Source of the DNA: Uloborus plumipes
Taxonomy: Eukaryota > Arthropoda > Arachnida > Araneae > Uloboridae
DNA length: 64,000 nt
Assembly: GCA_038373865.1 (NCBI GenBank)
Contig: JAXGGA010002201.1
Span: 1-64,000 of the forward strand
Direction: 5' to 3'
The notes beneath the pieces are model-generated. The model saw only the letters and a program-made list of their open reading frames with translations, searched no databases and was not told the origin of the DNA. The translations under genes were made by a program, and so were the position numbers. Positions 1 through 13,544 of this stretch are shown here, in pieces. Position 1 is the first letter of the stretch; each line of letters opens with the position of its first letter.

Positions 1-576
1 GAATCCATTTCACCCTTAAATATATATTTTTTTTTTTAGTGCTAAAACAATGCTATATTATGCTAAATTTTGCTGTAGATTCATTACTGCTTTATTCAAT
101 GATTTTTTTCAACATGAACCCATTATAAGCCCATTTTGAAACTTTTACAGCCATTTAAGTAGTGAACAAGCATTTTTATAAAAAAATTTGAAAAAAATTG
201 AGGCGGCGCATTTTGAAAAATTTAAATTTTAAATTTTAATTCAAATTTAATTGAAATAAATTCTTTTTAGACCGAATCATGTTGTATATCATTCAAAAGG
301 CCCTTAAAAATGCTGTCAAATGGCACTTGTTTCAGGTCTCTATCTCAATTAGAAAAAATTTTAGGTCATTTTGAAAATTGTGTCTTTCACGTGTTTTGAC
401 CCCTTTTTGTTACTTTTACAGCGCTGTATCTTCAAAACCCCTTCGTATTTTTCAAAAAAAATTTTAGATTTTAACATGTCGATATGAACACTACCTCTGT
501 ACCAAATTTCATTAAAATCTGAGGGGGTGAGGTAAAATTTTGTCAAAAATTGTGTTGATTTGACGTGGAATGACCC
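1..576. mobile_element. right end of a GGGTCATTCC-type (foldback family) element, left end outside window
   Basis: The stretch is very AT-rich and ends in TTGACGTGGAATGACCC at 560-576. That is the reverse complement of the terminal repeat seen at both ends of two large foldback elements in this window (17117-19087 and 60074-62969). I therefore read it as the right part of a related element whose left end lies before base 1. No coding potential is visible. The inner border is unknown, so the whole stretch is assigned only provisionally. Confidence 0.6.
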
Positions 577-3563
577 ATATCCACAACTGCAAAAATAGCT
601 TTCATACAGTAATTTCTGAAGTATTTATGATACAATGAACTGTGTTCAATACTACCAACATTTTTTTCACTGAAGTGTAGAAACCCCGTTTTCTAAACCT
701 GCCCAGGAGATTACAACAGTTGGCCGGTAATTTTTTTTTTTTTTTTTTTTTTTTTAAGTCTATTGCTTGTAAAGCATCATGGCTCAAAGATACCCAAAAT
801 GACTATATTCCATTTGACAATACCTTCATGAAAATGTTGCAAAACATACTGTTTATAAATGAATTATCTGCACAACTCTTTAGTACAAAATATTCGTGAG
901 GGTAGGCGACAACAACAAGAAAGAAGGAGAAGAAAACATTTTTGTTAGGACCCTGAACTAGCTCCATAAATCAGGGGTGCAAAATATGTCTCCAACCTTA
1001 CTCATACAAGACATTTTTGCTATTTCGAATTTTTTGATAAAAATTCATTTTGTAGTATTTTATTTATTTTTCTTTTTCACATTTATGGATTTTTTAGTAA
1101 GTTTATTTTATAAAATAATACTGAGCACTCAAATTTAAAGTTATTCTTTTTTTTCTTTCCGGTGAGTTTTGAGAATAATAGCATTATGTCATTCCTAACA
1201 AACGTTGGTTATGTGTTTCCACTTATATATACCATTTACATATCTTTAAGAATCAAAGCAAGTCAAACTTTTTTCAAGGGGAGGGAGTATAAATTTTTAG
1301 TTTATTAGCTAAAGAATAATGAAACTTGGGTGCCAATCGAAATAGGAAGAAATTCTTCCTTTAACATTCAAAATAATTTAGCAAGCTTTCTAGATTTTTT
1401 AAAAACTTTAGATTCGTTTGATTTATTATTCCTTTTTTGAAAAAAATAATTACTCATTTTCACTTGAAAACACTTCGGAATTACAAGATAAAAGTATGAA
1501 ATGTAACAAGCATGGATGTCTGCAGCAACTAAGTCTTATATAATTTACATCAGCTATATGTCATTAAAAATACTGTAATTGTTATAATAAATTTATAAAT
1601 CCATTTCAATGACAAATGACTCATGATGAAGTAATACTATTTTTATCAAGTAACACTTTGCTAAAGAATTCTGTTTTTCTAAAATTTTATTTGCCATAAC
1701 ATTTTAAGATTTTATTTTTTTAAAACGGCTCTTATATTGAGAATCTGCCAAGAATTTATGTCTAATGAAAACATCGAAAATTGGGCTACGACGCGCACAT
1801 TTTTACTGAAAACTATATTTGTGTACAAAATTTTATGTTTGTAGGCCTTAGCCGTTTTTTCTTAAATCGCGCGCACACACACAAACACAAGATTATCAAG
1901 AAATGTTTTTAAATTATTACTAGTACAGACATTTTTGTCAGAATCTGAGTAAAATTCAAAGAGAAAATAACTTTGTAATGAGTTTCGTAAACGGAAAATG
2001 TTTGTTTGAACATTTTTTTTAAATTCTCATGTTTTATTTTGATTTTAAGAATTCATTTTATTTGTTTTCTAGCTTATTTTTCAGTTTTTTTTCCCGCTCT
2101 TTTTTTTAAACTGGCTACAACTGTTCAGCGACTTTATATCACATTTTTCCTTACAGAAGTAAAGAGAAAAAAAAAGCGTTTCATCCTACTTAAAAAAGAA
2201 ATATTTCTTTGTTGAGTGCTGCCGTTTCAGACGTGATTATGTTGCCTCCAAAACTAATTAGTTGGTAATCTTCGCCAATTATGATTCCGCTTTTTTGTGG
2301 AATTTTGAGATGAGAAACATCGTCTTTATGGTAAATAGATGGTAATTATTTTTATGATTCGGCATTTACCACGTTAAGCATGATTTGTGCAACTGTTTTT
2401 TTTTTTCTTTTTGATTTGAAACTTCGCTTCTAATTAAATTCTTCATTTCTAGACAGGTTTATCTTATTTTATAAGATTGGCGTTTCAATTTCTAACTGCA
2501 GCGTGGGTACATAAGGAAAAAACTACTTCTTTTCCAAAAAGTCAAACATTTTTGAGCTGAAAAAATAAAAATAAGAAAAAAAAGGAGGCAATTTTCTTGG
2601 CGTTTAGAGAGCGGTTGACTATCAGAATGATTGTTGCTTTGTATTTGATTACTAGTTGCTTTAACGGGCTATAGTTTTCAGAGAAATTTTGTGTCGGGGT
2701 AAGGGGCAGAATAACCAAGGTTTCGCAGCTTCAGCAATGTGTTTTGACATTCATCACAGCTTCAAGCTTCTCAAAACAATAACTGCAATGTCAGAATCGA
2801 AAACACAGGTTCAAATTTATTAATGGGTGCTGAATACATTTTAAATTAATTAATAACGAAATAGGCTTTGAAGATAACGTCTATATCCAAGTACGTTATT
2901 TAAAATAAATATTCTCGTCTTATTAAAAGCAAAAACTGAAAATTATTAGTAATACTTGGGAATTTGCGACAATATAAGTTTTAAATAACTTTCCTTCCAA
3001 AAAACTTTTTTCATGTAATCCGCAACTGTGTATTATACGTATTCCAAAAATCGAGATTTTAAAAAGCTGTTTGTTCGTAAATAATAGTCTAGAAAACACG
3101 TTTCCTGAATACGTCAAAGTTAAAATGTGGAAAAATACAATTTAGAAGGGAAACCAGTAAAATAATGACAGACTTTTACTACACTTATCTCACAGTTCTT
3201 CATTCTTCAAATAAAACTTTGCGGTAGCCAACCTTCTTTTTTTCATTGTGAAGTATGTCATCCTACATTTTTCTTGCAATTTTTTCAAGGGATTTTTTTT
3301 AGGCCAACAGGGTACCCCTGATGATGCTTTAAATAAAAGATTTTCAGAATATAGCCACTTCCTCCAACTCCGTTTAAACTCCTGGACGTAAAAATTTAAT
3401 ACTGCACTTATACGAAAGGATCATTTTACTCTTTAGTCATTTAACCTGCAATTTTCACGTCAGACATGCAGCCAAAGGATTAAAATAAATACTGCTTTGT
3501 GTGTGGAATGCAAATCAGCACGTTTGCTCCAGGCATCTTAAACGACGACAGTTCAGAATTTAA
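577..3563. other. gene-free AT-rich DNA
   Basis: No supported gene. It contains a T run at about 730-755, a short CA-rich tract near 1867-1890, and many A and T runs. The open frames here are short, in biased sequence, and encode Phe/Lys/Ile-rich peptides typical of chance translation of AT-rich DNA. Confidence 0.6.
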
Positions 3564-3965
3564 ATCAAGCATAATGTTGTTTACATCTCCCGATTTTCTT
3601 TACTGTTTCCAAAACTGGAAATCAATTCAATTTCTTTTCTCCCCCCGGAGCGAAAATTCCGCCTGTCTGAGCCGAGGTCTTTGAAATTGCTGGCATCGCT
3701 TCTGCCTCAAATTATGACTCCCCACCCAGCTTTTACTCAAATGCATCAAGATATGTTGCGGGGAGTGTCGTTGGGGACTCTGGGGAATGGCTTGTCTGAT
3801 GAGGGGGTTCTCGGAGTCAAAGTGGCGCCCAGGAAGTGCATTGCTCTTCCTCATCATCTTGGGCCAAATGATATCTTCCCTTGCCTTTTATTTGCCGATT
3901 TAATGTTTCTCACTCTTACAAATGATCCCTCGGATTTTCGTGTAGCACTTAACGTCTGTATGTGA
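3564..3965 (+). other. less AT-rich island with a 400-nt open frame; unrecognised
   Basis: This stretch is clearly richer in G and C than its surroundings. One frame is open from just after the stop at 3561 to the stop at 3963-3965, about 133 codons. A pyrimidine-rich tract at 3631-3646 followed by AG at 3649-3650 could be a splice acceptor, making 3651-3965 a possible terminal exon. The predicted peptide shows no domain I recognise. The opposite strand also has an open frame of about 76 codons, so the openness may only reflect composition. A conserved non-coding element is an equally good reading. Confidence 0.15.
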
Positions 3966-4067
3966 TAGCAAGATTTACTGAGTGGGTATGGATTTGTGCT
4001 TAGATTTACGTTTTCAGAATTTTAGAGACAGCGACTAAAAATGTGTTAACTACAAGCTTTCAAGCTG

Positions 4068-4385
4068 CACTGCAAAGTTGTTTTTACAGTATAATACTGG
4101 CAGCCGATGTTCCAATTTAAAACTTTAAAATGCTCAGTATTAAACTGTAAAAGTAGAAATGTTAGTTTCTTACTGTAAAGTAAACAATTTTACAATTTAT
4201 TGTCGTAAAGTTTAACCGCAGTATACTGTAAAAACAACAGTAGAATACTGGCAGCAGAGGTTCCAGTTTAAAACTGTAAAATTAGAAATTTTACAATTTA
4301 GCACGGTAAAATTGGAAATGTTGCAGTTTATTACTGTAAAATTAGCTGTATTATATTGTAAAAACGACATTCATTTTATACAGAG
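4068..4385. mobile_element. short CACTG-ended element, family A copy 1
   Basis: It begins CACTGCAAAGTTGTTTTTAC and contains the family hallmark 'cagtataatactggcagc' followed by 'ttccaatttaaaac'. The interior repeats short units of the form TTTACAGTTTATTACTGTAA, each nearly its own reverse complement. A second hallmark block starts near 4226. The right end ('acagag' at 4380-4385) has drifted from the expected CAGTG. There is no coding capacity, so this is a non-autonomous element. Three other copies lie at 12802, 26427 and 43183. Confidence 0.75.
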
Positions 4386-7300
4386 AGGACCGTAAACAGG
4401 TCTCCCTTTCTAACAGAAGAAGCGCGAGATTTTACTTAAATGTATGTATATTATGAATTTCATTTTGTGTTTCAAAATACACATGAAATTGAAAAAAAAA
4501 GTACAGTAGCTAAGCTATCGTAAGCTCCCATTCAAATTAAGCTGTGACTATAAATTTAAACATAGATTTGTGTGTATGAATTTTAAGTTCATTATTTTCT
4601 CAGTTAATACATGCTGCATTGATGGTTAACGCCTTTATTTTATCAGTTGTAAAGTGAAATTTTGAAAATTAACGCCATCAAGAACTTGTGCTAAAAAACT
4701 CTTCCTTAGAAAATATTAAAATGTTTCAAATCACTATTTATCTAAAAGCTTATTTTTTTATGACACCTAGCAAAGTAAATTTCACCAAATAAACATTAAG
4801 AACGCAATCGTTATTAAGCTGAGTCCTAAAGATATAGATGCTTTTGTTTAGGGACCTTAATCTCAAACATAGCTTTTTATCATTTAAAACAGCCCCATTT
4901 CTGTTCAGTATTATGTGTAAATTGAACTATGAAATCAAATAATAAAATTTAAATTTAATAAGCCATAAAAAATGTTTCAAAGCATTTGTTGAATAATGCT
5001 TCACATGCTCATGCATTTGCAGTTGCATGCTAGTTATAGAAAAAGCAAAAACTAAAGTTTGCGTTAAAGTTGCGTTTTGGAGTTTTGCGACCCCAAAAAA
5101 GTTTTTATTTCTTCATTATTGTTGTTCTTTATTTATTTATTCTGTAATATTTATATAAAACATATTCTGTTCATTGATATAATTAGAATTTTTTGTTGAA
5201 TCTTTTATCAGCCTTACTAACCATAGATCTGTTCAGTTATCTATTTCATTCATTATCGAAAACTGAGTATGTAAGTTCTTTCTCAGTCTTACTAAACACA
5301 TTACAATTAAAAAAAATATATTTTTACATTGTTTTTATTATAAATGTTTTCTCAAAAACAAATTTTATTCAACATTAGCAATAAATCATTCTTGGTTTTT
5401 TCTTGATACGCATGATAAAAAGTATTATCTATGAATATGAAAAAAAGGGTTGAAAATAAAAACTACAAATTAAAATCTAGGCGATTAAAAATAAGAATTT
5501 TTGTTTCGAAATCCGAGTTTTCTTTTTTAACATCTTTCCCTTAAATTTACTTTCATAATTTTGTTTAGTTTACAAATTAAATTTTAATACTTAATACTAT
5601 CGGTCTTAATGTTTCTCATTGAATATAATAAAAGTTGGTTTTAGGGCACGTTTCAAGTTAAGTATTCAAAATCTAAAAAACTCTGCATTTGACTGCCCGT
5701 GAGGGGGTGGGGGGAATTTAGTAAATCTAAAAAAGTTTTGACGCAAAATTAATTAAATCCTGCTCAGCAACTCAATTTTATCATTTATAAAAATAAATGT
5801 TCTTGCACTTTCTAAAGTTTTTCATTTTTATTATAGATTGTTACAAAAAAAAAAAAAAAGCGGACACATTTCGTCTCTGTGAAATAACTTTGAAAATGTG
5901 ACCTAAAACTTGAGCTTTCAGAAAAGAAGCATGTTTTTGTTAAGAAAGCATAATTTTATGACTAAGCTTTTGTTCAGCCTGACAGCTCATTCTTATTCAA
6001 ATTATTTATTGTATTCAGTTAAGACATCACATTATTTTAGTTTTTCTTGATTACGGTTCATTTAAAAGTCGATACATTTTTTTCACAATCATTTACGAAT
6101 ATTTTTAATAAATATATGAATGCGTAAACCGATCAAATGAGTCTTTCATTTTTATTTTTTGTAACGAAATTCTTTTTTGCTTTTCATATTTTTAATTACG
6201 TTTAAAAGAAATAACAAAACTCTAAACCTCAATATTTTTCCCCCCAAGTCCAATTCGTAATTGTTATCTCTAAGCTTGTTGTATTTTTATAAATACGGAG
6301 CACAAAAATACTTTTAACTATTATTTTGATTATCTTAAGCTCATAATTTATTATTGGAATCAAGATTCAAAATAATGGAAAAGAAATCAAAGCACTATTA
6401 TGCTTTGTGACTGTATTTTTAAAAAAATGATGAAATCGGGTTTCTGCTATTAATTAAGAAAGTTGCTTTCAATAAATTTTTATTTCAGTAATCAGGGATT
6501 CACTCTTTATGCATTTAATAAAATATTTAAAAAATCTAATAAAAAACAAAACGAACATTGTCATACTATCTACAGAACGAGAAAAGTAATTTAAAGAGAA
6601 AAAATTATGCAATTTATAAATTTATTTCCTATTCTTTTGTTCGAGTGCATTTGGCCCAAAACGTGTTTAACAGTTTACGAAAAATAACTATATATAGGTA
6701 ATTGCGTGACATTTGGGGACTTTGTAAACCAAGTGTTTCATTTTTTAGCATACAAATGTCATTTTTGGCGGAATTAATGCCATCTAGGTACGAAAAAAGT
6801 TCTTACGTCAACAGCGTTCATTTCTTTTGTAAGAAATAAATCCCTGATTTTCATACTGACTCTTATGTGGTCAAAAATTTTTTAAGATATTTTTTGTTTA
6901 AATGAGTGAAAAGTAAAGTCAGAGAAATAAACAAAACACTAATTGAAAATCTACACGAAATTATCTACTGAAACTTCACTCCTGATTAATAAAGATGATA
7001 TCCCCCTAGTAGACGTGTCAAAGAATTAAAAAAATCCTGTAAATCAGCAATAGACGTTGAAATTTACAATAGTGTTTTAATCGAACTAAGATAAAGGGCT
7101 TACGGTTGGCTTGCGCATTAATGACCAGTTTTCCTTGGTGTTTAGACCATTGTTTGATTTGATAGTAATGAAAATGTTTAGCCCTCCTCTTTCGAGTTAT
7201 TTGCATAAATAAATACATCTGATATCTAATTCAAGAAATAAATAACGTCTTTTTCTGACGGTATACCGTAAGTAAGTGTAAAATATAGACAAATATTTTG

Positions 7301-10297
7301 TCGTTTAGCGTATTCAATCGAAAAACCATACTATTCTCCACAGTTGTATCTAAATAATTGTAATTTTCATTGCACTGGATTAAGAGAAAAACTCGTTCAA
7401 ATTTAGATTTTAAAATGTTCAGGGTAGAAAAAAAATGTGAAAATAAACTGTCTACCAGAAGGGTGTTTTTAAGTGTTTGCATAATTTTATACATCCTGTT
7501 TCCCATCCCACCCACAATAAATCTTTCAATTTAATCTCTTCCTTGACAACTCTATGCAAATACCGCCTTTTTTACCCCTACCCCTCAGCCCTCTTTTCCC
7601 CCTGGCGATATTCAGGAAGAACTGCATGTTTGGTCTCTTAAACTAAAGTTCTCTAAAAATAAGTCACGATAATTCCATGCCATATATTTAATGCAGAGTT
7701 TCCCCGAAGAATATTCTTTAATAATTTGATTTTTCGAATGGGAAAATTATCTAAACGAAATTCTTTCACATCACGACAATTCAATGTCTAAAATAGTATA
7801 AGAATTGATTTTTTTTCTCGCTGTAACATCATTTTGCCTCACAGAAATGATTCATCAAATTCTACTTTAATTTACCAGAAAACGTCAAACATAATTATTC
7901 CGGTAAAAATCATAATTAATAATAAATATTAAAGCTTTGACCAGAGTCATGGATGTAGTATCAGATAGGTGCATAATGAAAAATCTGTTTCATAAGCAGA
8001 ACAAGATCACCTAGTAAACTGGCTAGCGGTTTAAAAACTGTTTAAAAAAGAAAATCCCGATTGAAATTTAAATAAGAAAATACTTGTTGTAAAATTTTCA
8101 AAAAAAGCAACTGAGAATTTCAGTTGACAAGCGTATTTCATCTTTCTTTTATGTGACACAAACAACTTTTGCCGGTTTACTTTCGAGATTCGCCAATCCT
8201 TCTGCGTTCGATGGCAGTTAGCGCTCCTTTATTTAAAATTTCGTGACTCTTCCACAATTAGCACCCATTTACTTTTTTAATGATGGCATAGCGAGAGAAA
8301 TTACCACTTAGTTTTCATGGCATCAGGAGTGCATATGATTCTGTTATTGTTTTCTAAAAACTAGTTTCGCAATGTTTAATTTTTTCATGTAACACTCAGA
8401 AGTGCCCCAATGTTCGGTCACGGCAGGTAACTATAACCTTTCAGAAAAGTGCCTTGTTTTAAAAAGTTTTCTGACGATTCGAACAAGTTTGGACAGCATT
8501 ATTGCCATTTTTAACGATTAATATTTCATTGTTCATATTTTTTCATTCAGCGAAATTCGGACTCATTCGGTGAATTGAGAATTTTCTCCCTCCCAAAAGC
8601 TTAAATTTGGGAGTTCCCTGAGACATTTCTTCATGATAAAAATTGAGAGAAAGAAAGTGAAAAAAAGAAAAAAAGAAAGATAAAACTGTAAGCCTTGTGT
8701 ATTTTTTCATACACAGCACGTTTTTATATGAATCTTATTTGTATATATGGTATGAATAAACAAGTAGTAAAACAATCAGATTCCTTGTTGAAAAGTAACA
8801 AATACGCAAGATCTACATTTGTTCGTGTTGTTCGTGTGGATACATTCCAGAATACAACTTGTAAAATCTGTATTTAAAGTGCAGCTCATTTTTCATTCAG
8901 ACTAACCGTCAGAATTTTCAAGTGCTGACATTGATAACTCTGCCAACATTTCGGCATAAAACAAGTAAAGAAAAATTCTCAGTCCTTTGTCCATGGAGAC
9001 ATGGAACGTTTCCCACTTATGACAAATTGTACGCAAAAATCGTTTTGGGGCTTGTAGAGGAAGAGTAAAAATGAAAAGAACAAAACTTCAACTCAAAGCG
9101 AAAAAAGAGAAAGTTACAAGAATGTGATTAATCAAATTCGTATCGTGCTGGGTCTTCCAAAAGAACATTTACTTTTGACAATGAAGGATTACCCTTTACT
9201 CCATGTTTGGCCACATTTTGTCCTCGTTTCATTAAAACAATATATCTATAAACTTCCTTAAAAGAAGCAGTCCCCCCCCCCCCTTTCCTGAAAATTCTGA
9301 GCCATGTTGTTTCTCAAATTCTGAGAACTCTAAATTTCGAGGAGAAGAACTAAACAAAATGATAAAGAAGTAAATAAGGTTGTTAATTTTTTATCAAGAT
9401 TTTCTTATAACGTAATGCTGTGAAATCAATGAAAAGAAACTGATTCAATTGCATCAAAATTCTTCTTTTTTCATCTTTACCTCCCTTTTGTGTAAAACTC
9501 ATTGAAGATTCATCCTAATTTATAAAATTTAGACTTTTAGTACTGTTCCCGTAATTAATATTTAGCTTTTAAAGATTCATGATTTTGTTAAAAACACTAT
9601 AACAAAATTGTCTACATACAAAACTAATGAAAAAATTAAGCAGCATTGTAAATTTTCTCTTTGAATTGTTAAAAGTAGGAGAATGAAGATAAACCTTTTA
9701 AAGAACATCAATTTGTGCCTTATTCATTTGTCGCCAGAGATTTTAAAAGATCTTCGTTATATACAATATATTCAGTCATAAATCATATCTATAATTTGTC
9801 CACATTTTGAGAACTAAAATGGCGGACGGCTTTCCCTGCATTTATGAATTATTGAGACAGTCGAGTGAAGGTAGAATAAAAATATCACAAACAGCGCCGA
9901 AGAAATATAAGTATAATTGTGAAAAATTTAAGGAATGTGTTTTTATATTTTAATATTTGTATCAGCAACATATTTTTCAAAAAGAAAATTCCTGTTCATT
10001 CAACCTTGATAATCTGAAACTTCAAATAGTTCAAACAAAGATTTGAACAATAAAATGAGCAAAAATCGAAGGTATAAGTGAAGAAATGAGAAACAAGTTC
10101 AAGAAGGGTGAAGAACATGAAGGTCAAAGAATAAATGTAGCATTTGACTGTTAAATTTTTCTCTTGGGAATACTTTGTTCACCGAAAAATGATTTTATTG
10201 TAGTTCAAATCACAACAAGAATAGGCACATATTTTTATATTTCACTAAAAGTATGAAAAACGAAACAAATGTTATATCATGCTTCTTTAATTACATA
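4386..10297. other. gene-free AT-rich DNA
   Basis: Nearly 6 kb with no supported gene, no recognisable transposon ends and no long repeat that I could find. It contains an A run near 5848-5861, a GA/A-rich stretch at 8640-8680, a G-rich patch at about 5701-5715 and a C run at about 9272-9283. The open frames at 5193, 7018, 7231 and 8695 are short, AT-driven and unlike any family I know. Confidence 0.55.
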
Positions 10298-11133
10298 AGT
10301 AGGGGGCTGGAAACGGGGCTCATTAGACCGCGAGACATGTTGGACCGGTCTCAAGAATTTAAATACACCGTTTTTTTATAAAATATGTGACCCAAAAATA
10401 GCACCTATAGTCCTACAAATCATACAACGAAATCAGACGGTAAAGTTGTATTGAACAAATTGTACTGCAGAAACAAATTTTATTGCCCTTTTATTTTCAG
10501 TACTATGTGGTTTTCATAAATGGGCAGCTTTTTTTTTTAATTGTTTTTATGAAGAATGGGGTAATGTAAATAGAACTCCGTTCATAAAGTAAGTTCTTTT
10601 GGTTCATAATTACTTGTAGTTTTTTATATATTTTTTTTGACAGAAAGAAAAAAAATACGACAGTAATTTTTCAGATCAAAAAAACGTTGGTCCACTCACA
10701 GAAATGGACAAACTTAAATAGAATAAATAGCAAAGAAAAAAATTTTATAGTGAAAGGGAAATTTATGACACTCCAAGTTGATCTCATTCTTGAGAAAATG
10801 TAGATGATTCTGGCATAAACAACGCATAAATAACTGGTCGATTTAATATTTTAATGCATCATAATGATTTTAAAATTTATTTTTTTATTCTAAACCCAAA
10901 GACAAGTTAGTTACAATGTTTAATATTTATTACCAAAATTGTTATAGAAGGCGTTTTCACAAGACAGATCAACATACCCCGCACTCGGGTCACGTTGCTT
11001 CATTTCCCACAGATCCATTAAAAAATTAAGAAAAAGAAGTCAATGTCATCCTTGAAAATAAAACTTTTATTTTTCAATGAAATGAGAAAGGAAAAGCAGG
11101 AAAGCGGACCAGCGTGTCCCGCTTCCCCCTACT
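10298..11133. mobile_element. inverted-repeat element with AGTAGGGGG termini
   Basis: The left end reads AGTAGGGGGCTGGAAACGGG, and the reverse complement of the right end reads AGTAGGGGGAAGCGGGACAC. The inverted similarity continues for roughly 35 bases with mismatches ('tagaccgcg' against 'tggtccgc'). The interior is AT-rich and non-coding. I could not define a target-site duplication, so the superfamily is not assigned. Termini of this kind recur in arthropod repeats in my recollection. Confidence 0.6.
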
Positions 11134-11685
11134 CATTAATACTAATAACTACTACAAATATTTTAACATAATGATATAGAAATACGATATGGATTTAATC
11201 TGCGTTTAGCAAAATTATTTTAATTTGAAAATTACAGCCTCGAGAGCTGACTGGTGTGTGGCTGACTTGTTACTGCCATGCTAAGCACAAAAGTCGTATC
11301 TGCACTTTTTAACAAAATTGAGTTATTGTCCCCAGGTGGTTCTTTATGATTTATTTCATTCAAATGCAATGTTTTATGGTCATTTCAGAACAGTAAGTAT
11401 TTTTTAAAAAATTCCTAAAAAAGTATCTTCCGGATCAAATGCATTGAAGTGCAAAACTTTAAACAGCAATATCTCAGTTTGAGATCGTCTGCAGATACCA
11501 CTTTTAGCACTGCAGTGTACTGTTCCATTAATCTCCAGTAGTTCCAATAACAGTAATTTAACTCTGAGTATCAAAAAACAGTCTCATTTGTTTCTAGATT
11601 GAGGGTGGATGTTTTTTAAAAATCTGTCCTAAAACAGCAAAATAAAAAAAAAAAACCCTTAAGTTAGCAAAAATACATTTAATAA
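11134..11685. other. no feature seen
   Basis: AT-rich spacer between two inverted-repeat elements; nothing recognisable apart from an A run at about 11644-11655. Confidence 0.5.
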
Positions 11686-11952
11686 TTGGATGGTGTTATG
11701 CAAAAAGGAGTTAACAAACAAAACATAAAAAAATGAGTTATCCAACTGTGATGGTAAAATATGTTGCTTTCTACATTAAGCAAAAATATTTAAGCCCTGT
11801 CAGCATTTCATGGTAACATATCATTGGTATAGATGGTATAGATATATTGATATAGAGCTCCATGCTTTTTGCCAGAGTTTGTTGACTTTAAAGCCCACTA
11901 TCTCAAAATCAGGTTTTTGTGGGTTAACTCCTTTTTTCATAACACCATCCAA
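11686..11952. mobile_element. short inverted-repeat element (MITE), TTGGATGGTGTTATG termini
   Basis: The left end TTGGATGGTGTTATGCAAAA and the reverse complement of the right end TTGGATGGTGTTATGAAAAA match over about 30 bases, running on into AGGAGTTAAC. At 267 bp there is no room for a transposase. The flanks are AAT on the left and TTA/ATT on the right. Because the ends are palindromic with the flanks I cannot decide between a 2-bp and a 3-bp target duplication, so the superfamily stays open. Confidence 0.85.
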
Positions 11953-12801
11953 TTAAGCAAGAATATCAATATAAAATAATAGCTGTTTCTTAAAACTCAA
12001 TTATTTTAACAATACTACAAGAAATTAATGCTATGCATTTCATTAAAGTTTGAAGTGTACGATTAATCGTAAAATAAAGAAAACACTGAACTCGGAAGGA
12101 GAGGAAGAATCATTCTTGACACGCTAAAATGTTCTTCATAGATTTAAATATGCTTCAAAATTTATATTATAGAAGATTACTAAAGCTCAGAATTTGCGAT
12201 GGATTATTAAACGCTTTTTAATGCTTTCAGACGTACAAGAGCTTCTCATATCAGAGGAAAAATTGACAAACAAATCCGTTGATTTTTTTTTTTTTCATCA
12301 CTGTTAAACGTTTTGGATGAAAATTTTGAATCTTGAGAAAACGTAATAGCATCGAAAAAATTAAATGAACTGTACAATGAGTAAATTTGTTTTACTTTCT
12401 GAATTTAAATTTTTAACTACTATTTTGTTTCATTTTGGTTTTGTACGATTCGTTTTAGCTTTTCCAGTTTTTTTTCTTGCTTTTTTTTTCCACTGTCCAG
12501 GAAAAAGCTGGTTTCTCTCGAAAAAAACCCAACTCTGCTTTACAGCAAGGTGAGCTCTGGCTCTTGGCAGCAAGGGGGGGGGGGCGGGGAGTTGGGGTAG
12601 ACGTTTATATCACATCTTGTAAGATAATTAAATATCGTTCGATAGTGCATTTATCTCAGAAAAGCATTTTCGCCATCACGGAAAATACTGTTCTACCCTT
12701 GAGCCACGCGACTTTAACTAGTACAAAGTGAAAATTTTTAATCAAATTGATTGTGAGTTTACGTTCAATAGTATTTTTTTTTTTTGATAACAAGAACTTT
12801 A
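11953..12801. other. no supported gene
   Basis: AT-rich spacer with a T run near 12284-12294 and a G-rich run at about 12573-12589. Two overlapping open frames at 12365-12731 run through low-complexity pyrimidine-rich sequence and show no domain. Confidence 0.5.
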
Positions 12802-13162
12802 CATTGCAAAATAAAAGCTGTTGTTTAAACAGTATACTACTGGCAGCAGAGGTTTCCAGTTTAAAACTAAAAGCACAGTAATAAATTGTAAAACTAGCTA
12901 TTTTACAGTTTATGTCTGTAAAATTAGCAATATTACCATAAAATTAGCTGTATTACACTGTAAAAACAACAGTATAATACTGGCAGCAGAGGTTCCGATT
13001 TAAAACTGTAAAATGCACAGTAATAACTGAAACTAGCAATTTTACAGTTTATTACTGTAAACTAGTAATTTTACAGTATACTACTGTAACATCAGCAATC
13101 TTACAGTTTATTACCGTAAAATTAGCTGTATTATACTATAAAAACATCTATTTTTTGCAGTG
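12802..13162. mobile_element. short CACTG-ended element, family A copy 2, TA duplication
   Basis: The left end is CATTGCAAAATAAAAGCTGT and the right end TTTTTTGCAGTG, forming an inverted pair. TA flanks both sides (12800-12801 and 13163-13164), consistent with a 2-bp target duplication. The 'ctggcagcagaggtt' hallmark occurs twice, near 12840 and 12980, so the element is a dimer-like array. Between them are several self-complementary units of TTTACAGTTTATTACTGTAA. It has no coding capacity. The ends and 2-bp duplication would fit a CACTA-like (CMC) origin, but that assignment is inference. Confidence 0.85.
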
Positions 13163-13544
13163 TACATGAAATGCAATGCACGTAACACTAATAAACTGGT
13201 AATGTTTCCAAGATGCTTAATTAAGGGATTCTATCAAAGAAATATCTAGTGAAGGACCTGAAATATTTGAGATTTTAACGGATCAGCACATTGTACTTCT
13301 GATAAGCTTTCTATGGTACTTTCAAATTATACAACTACAAGCCAGGTCCTTCATTTCAAAATTTTCTTGGGGAATCAAATGATTCGTACTCAAGTCATAG
13401 AGTGTCGGAAGCAAAAATACTAAATTACGATACCTTAATTGTTTGAATATGGTACGTTTGATTCGACACCCTGTATATTATGTTGTAAAAGAACAAAAAT
13501 CGCGCCCAAATGCATGTAAATATAAAAACTTTTAAAACCCGGGG
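13163..13544. other. no feature seen
   Basis: AT-rich spacer without repeats or open frames of note. Confidence 0.5.
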
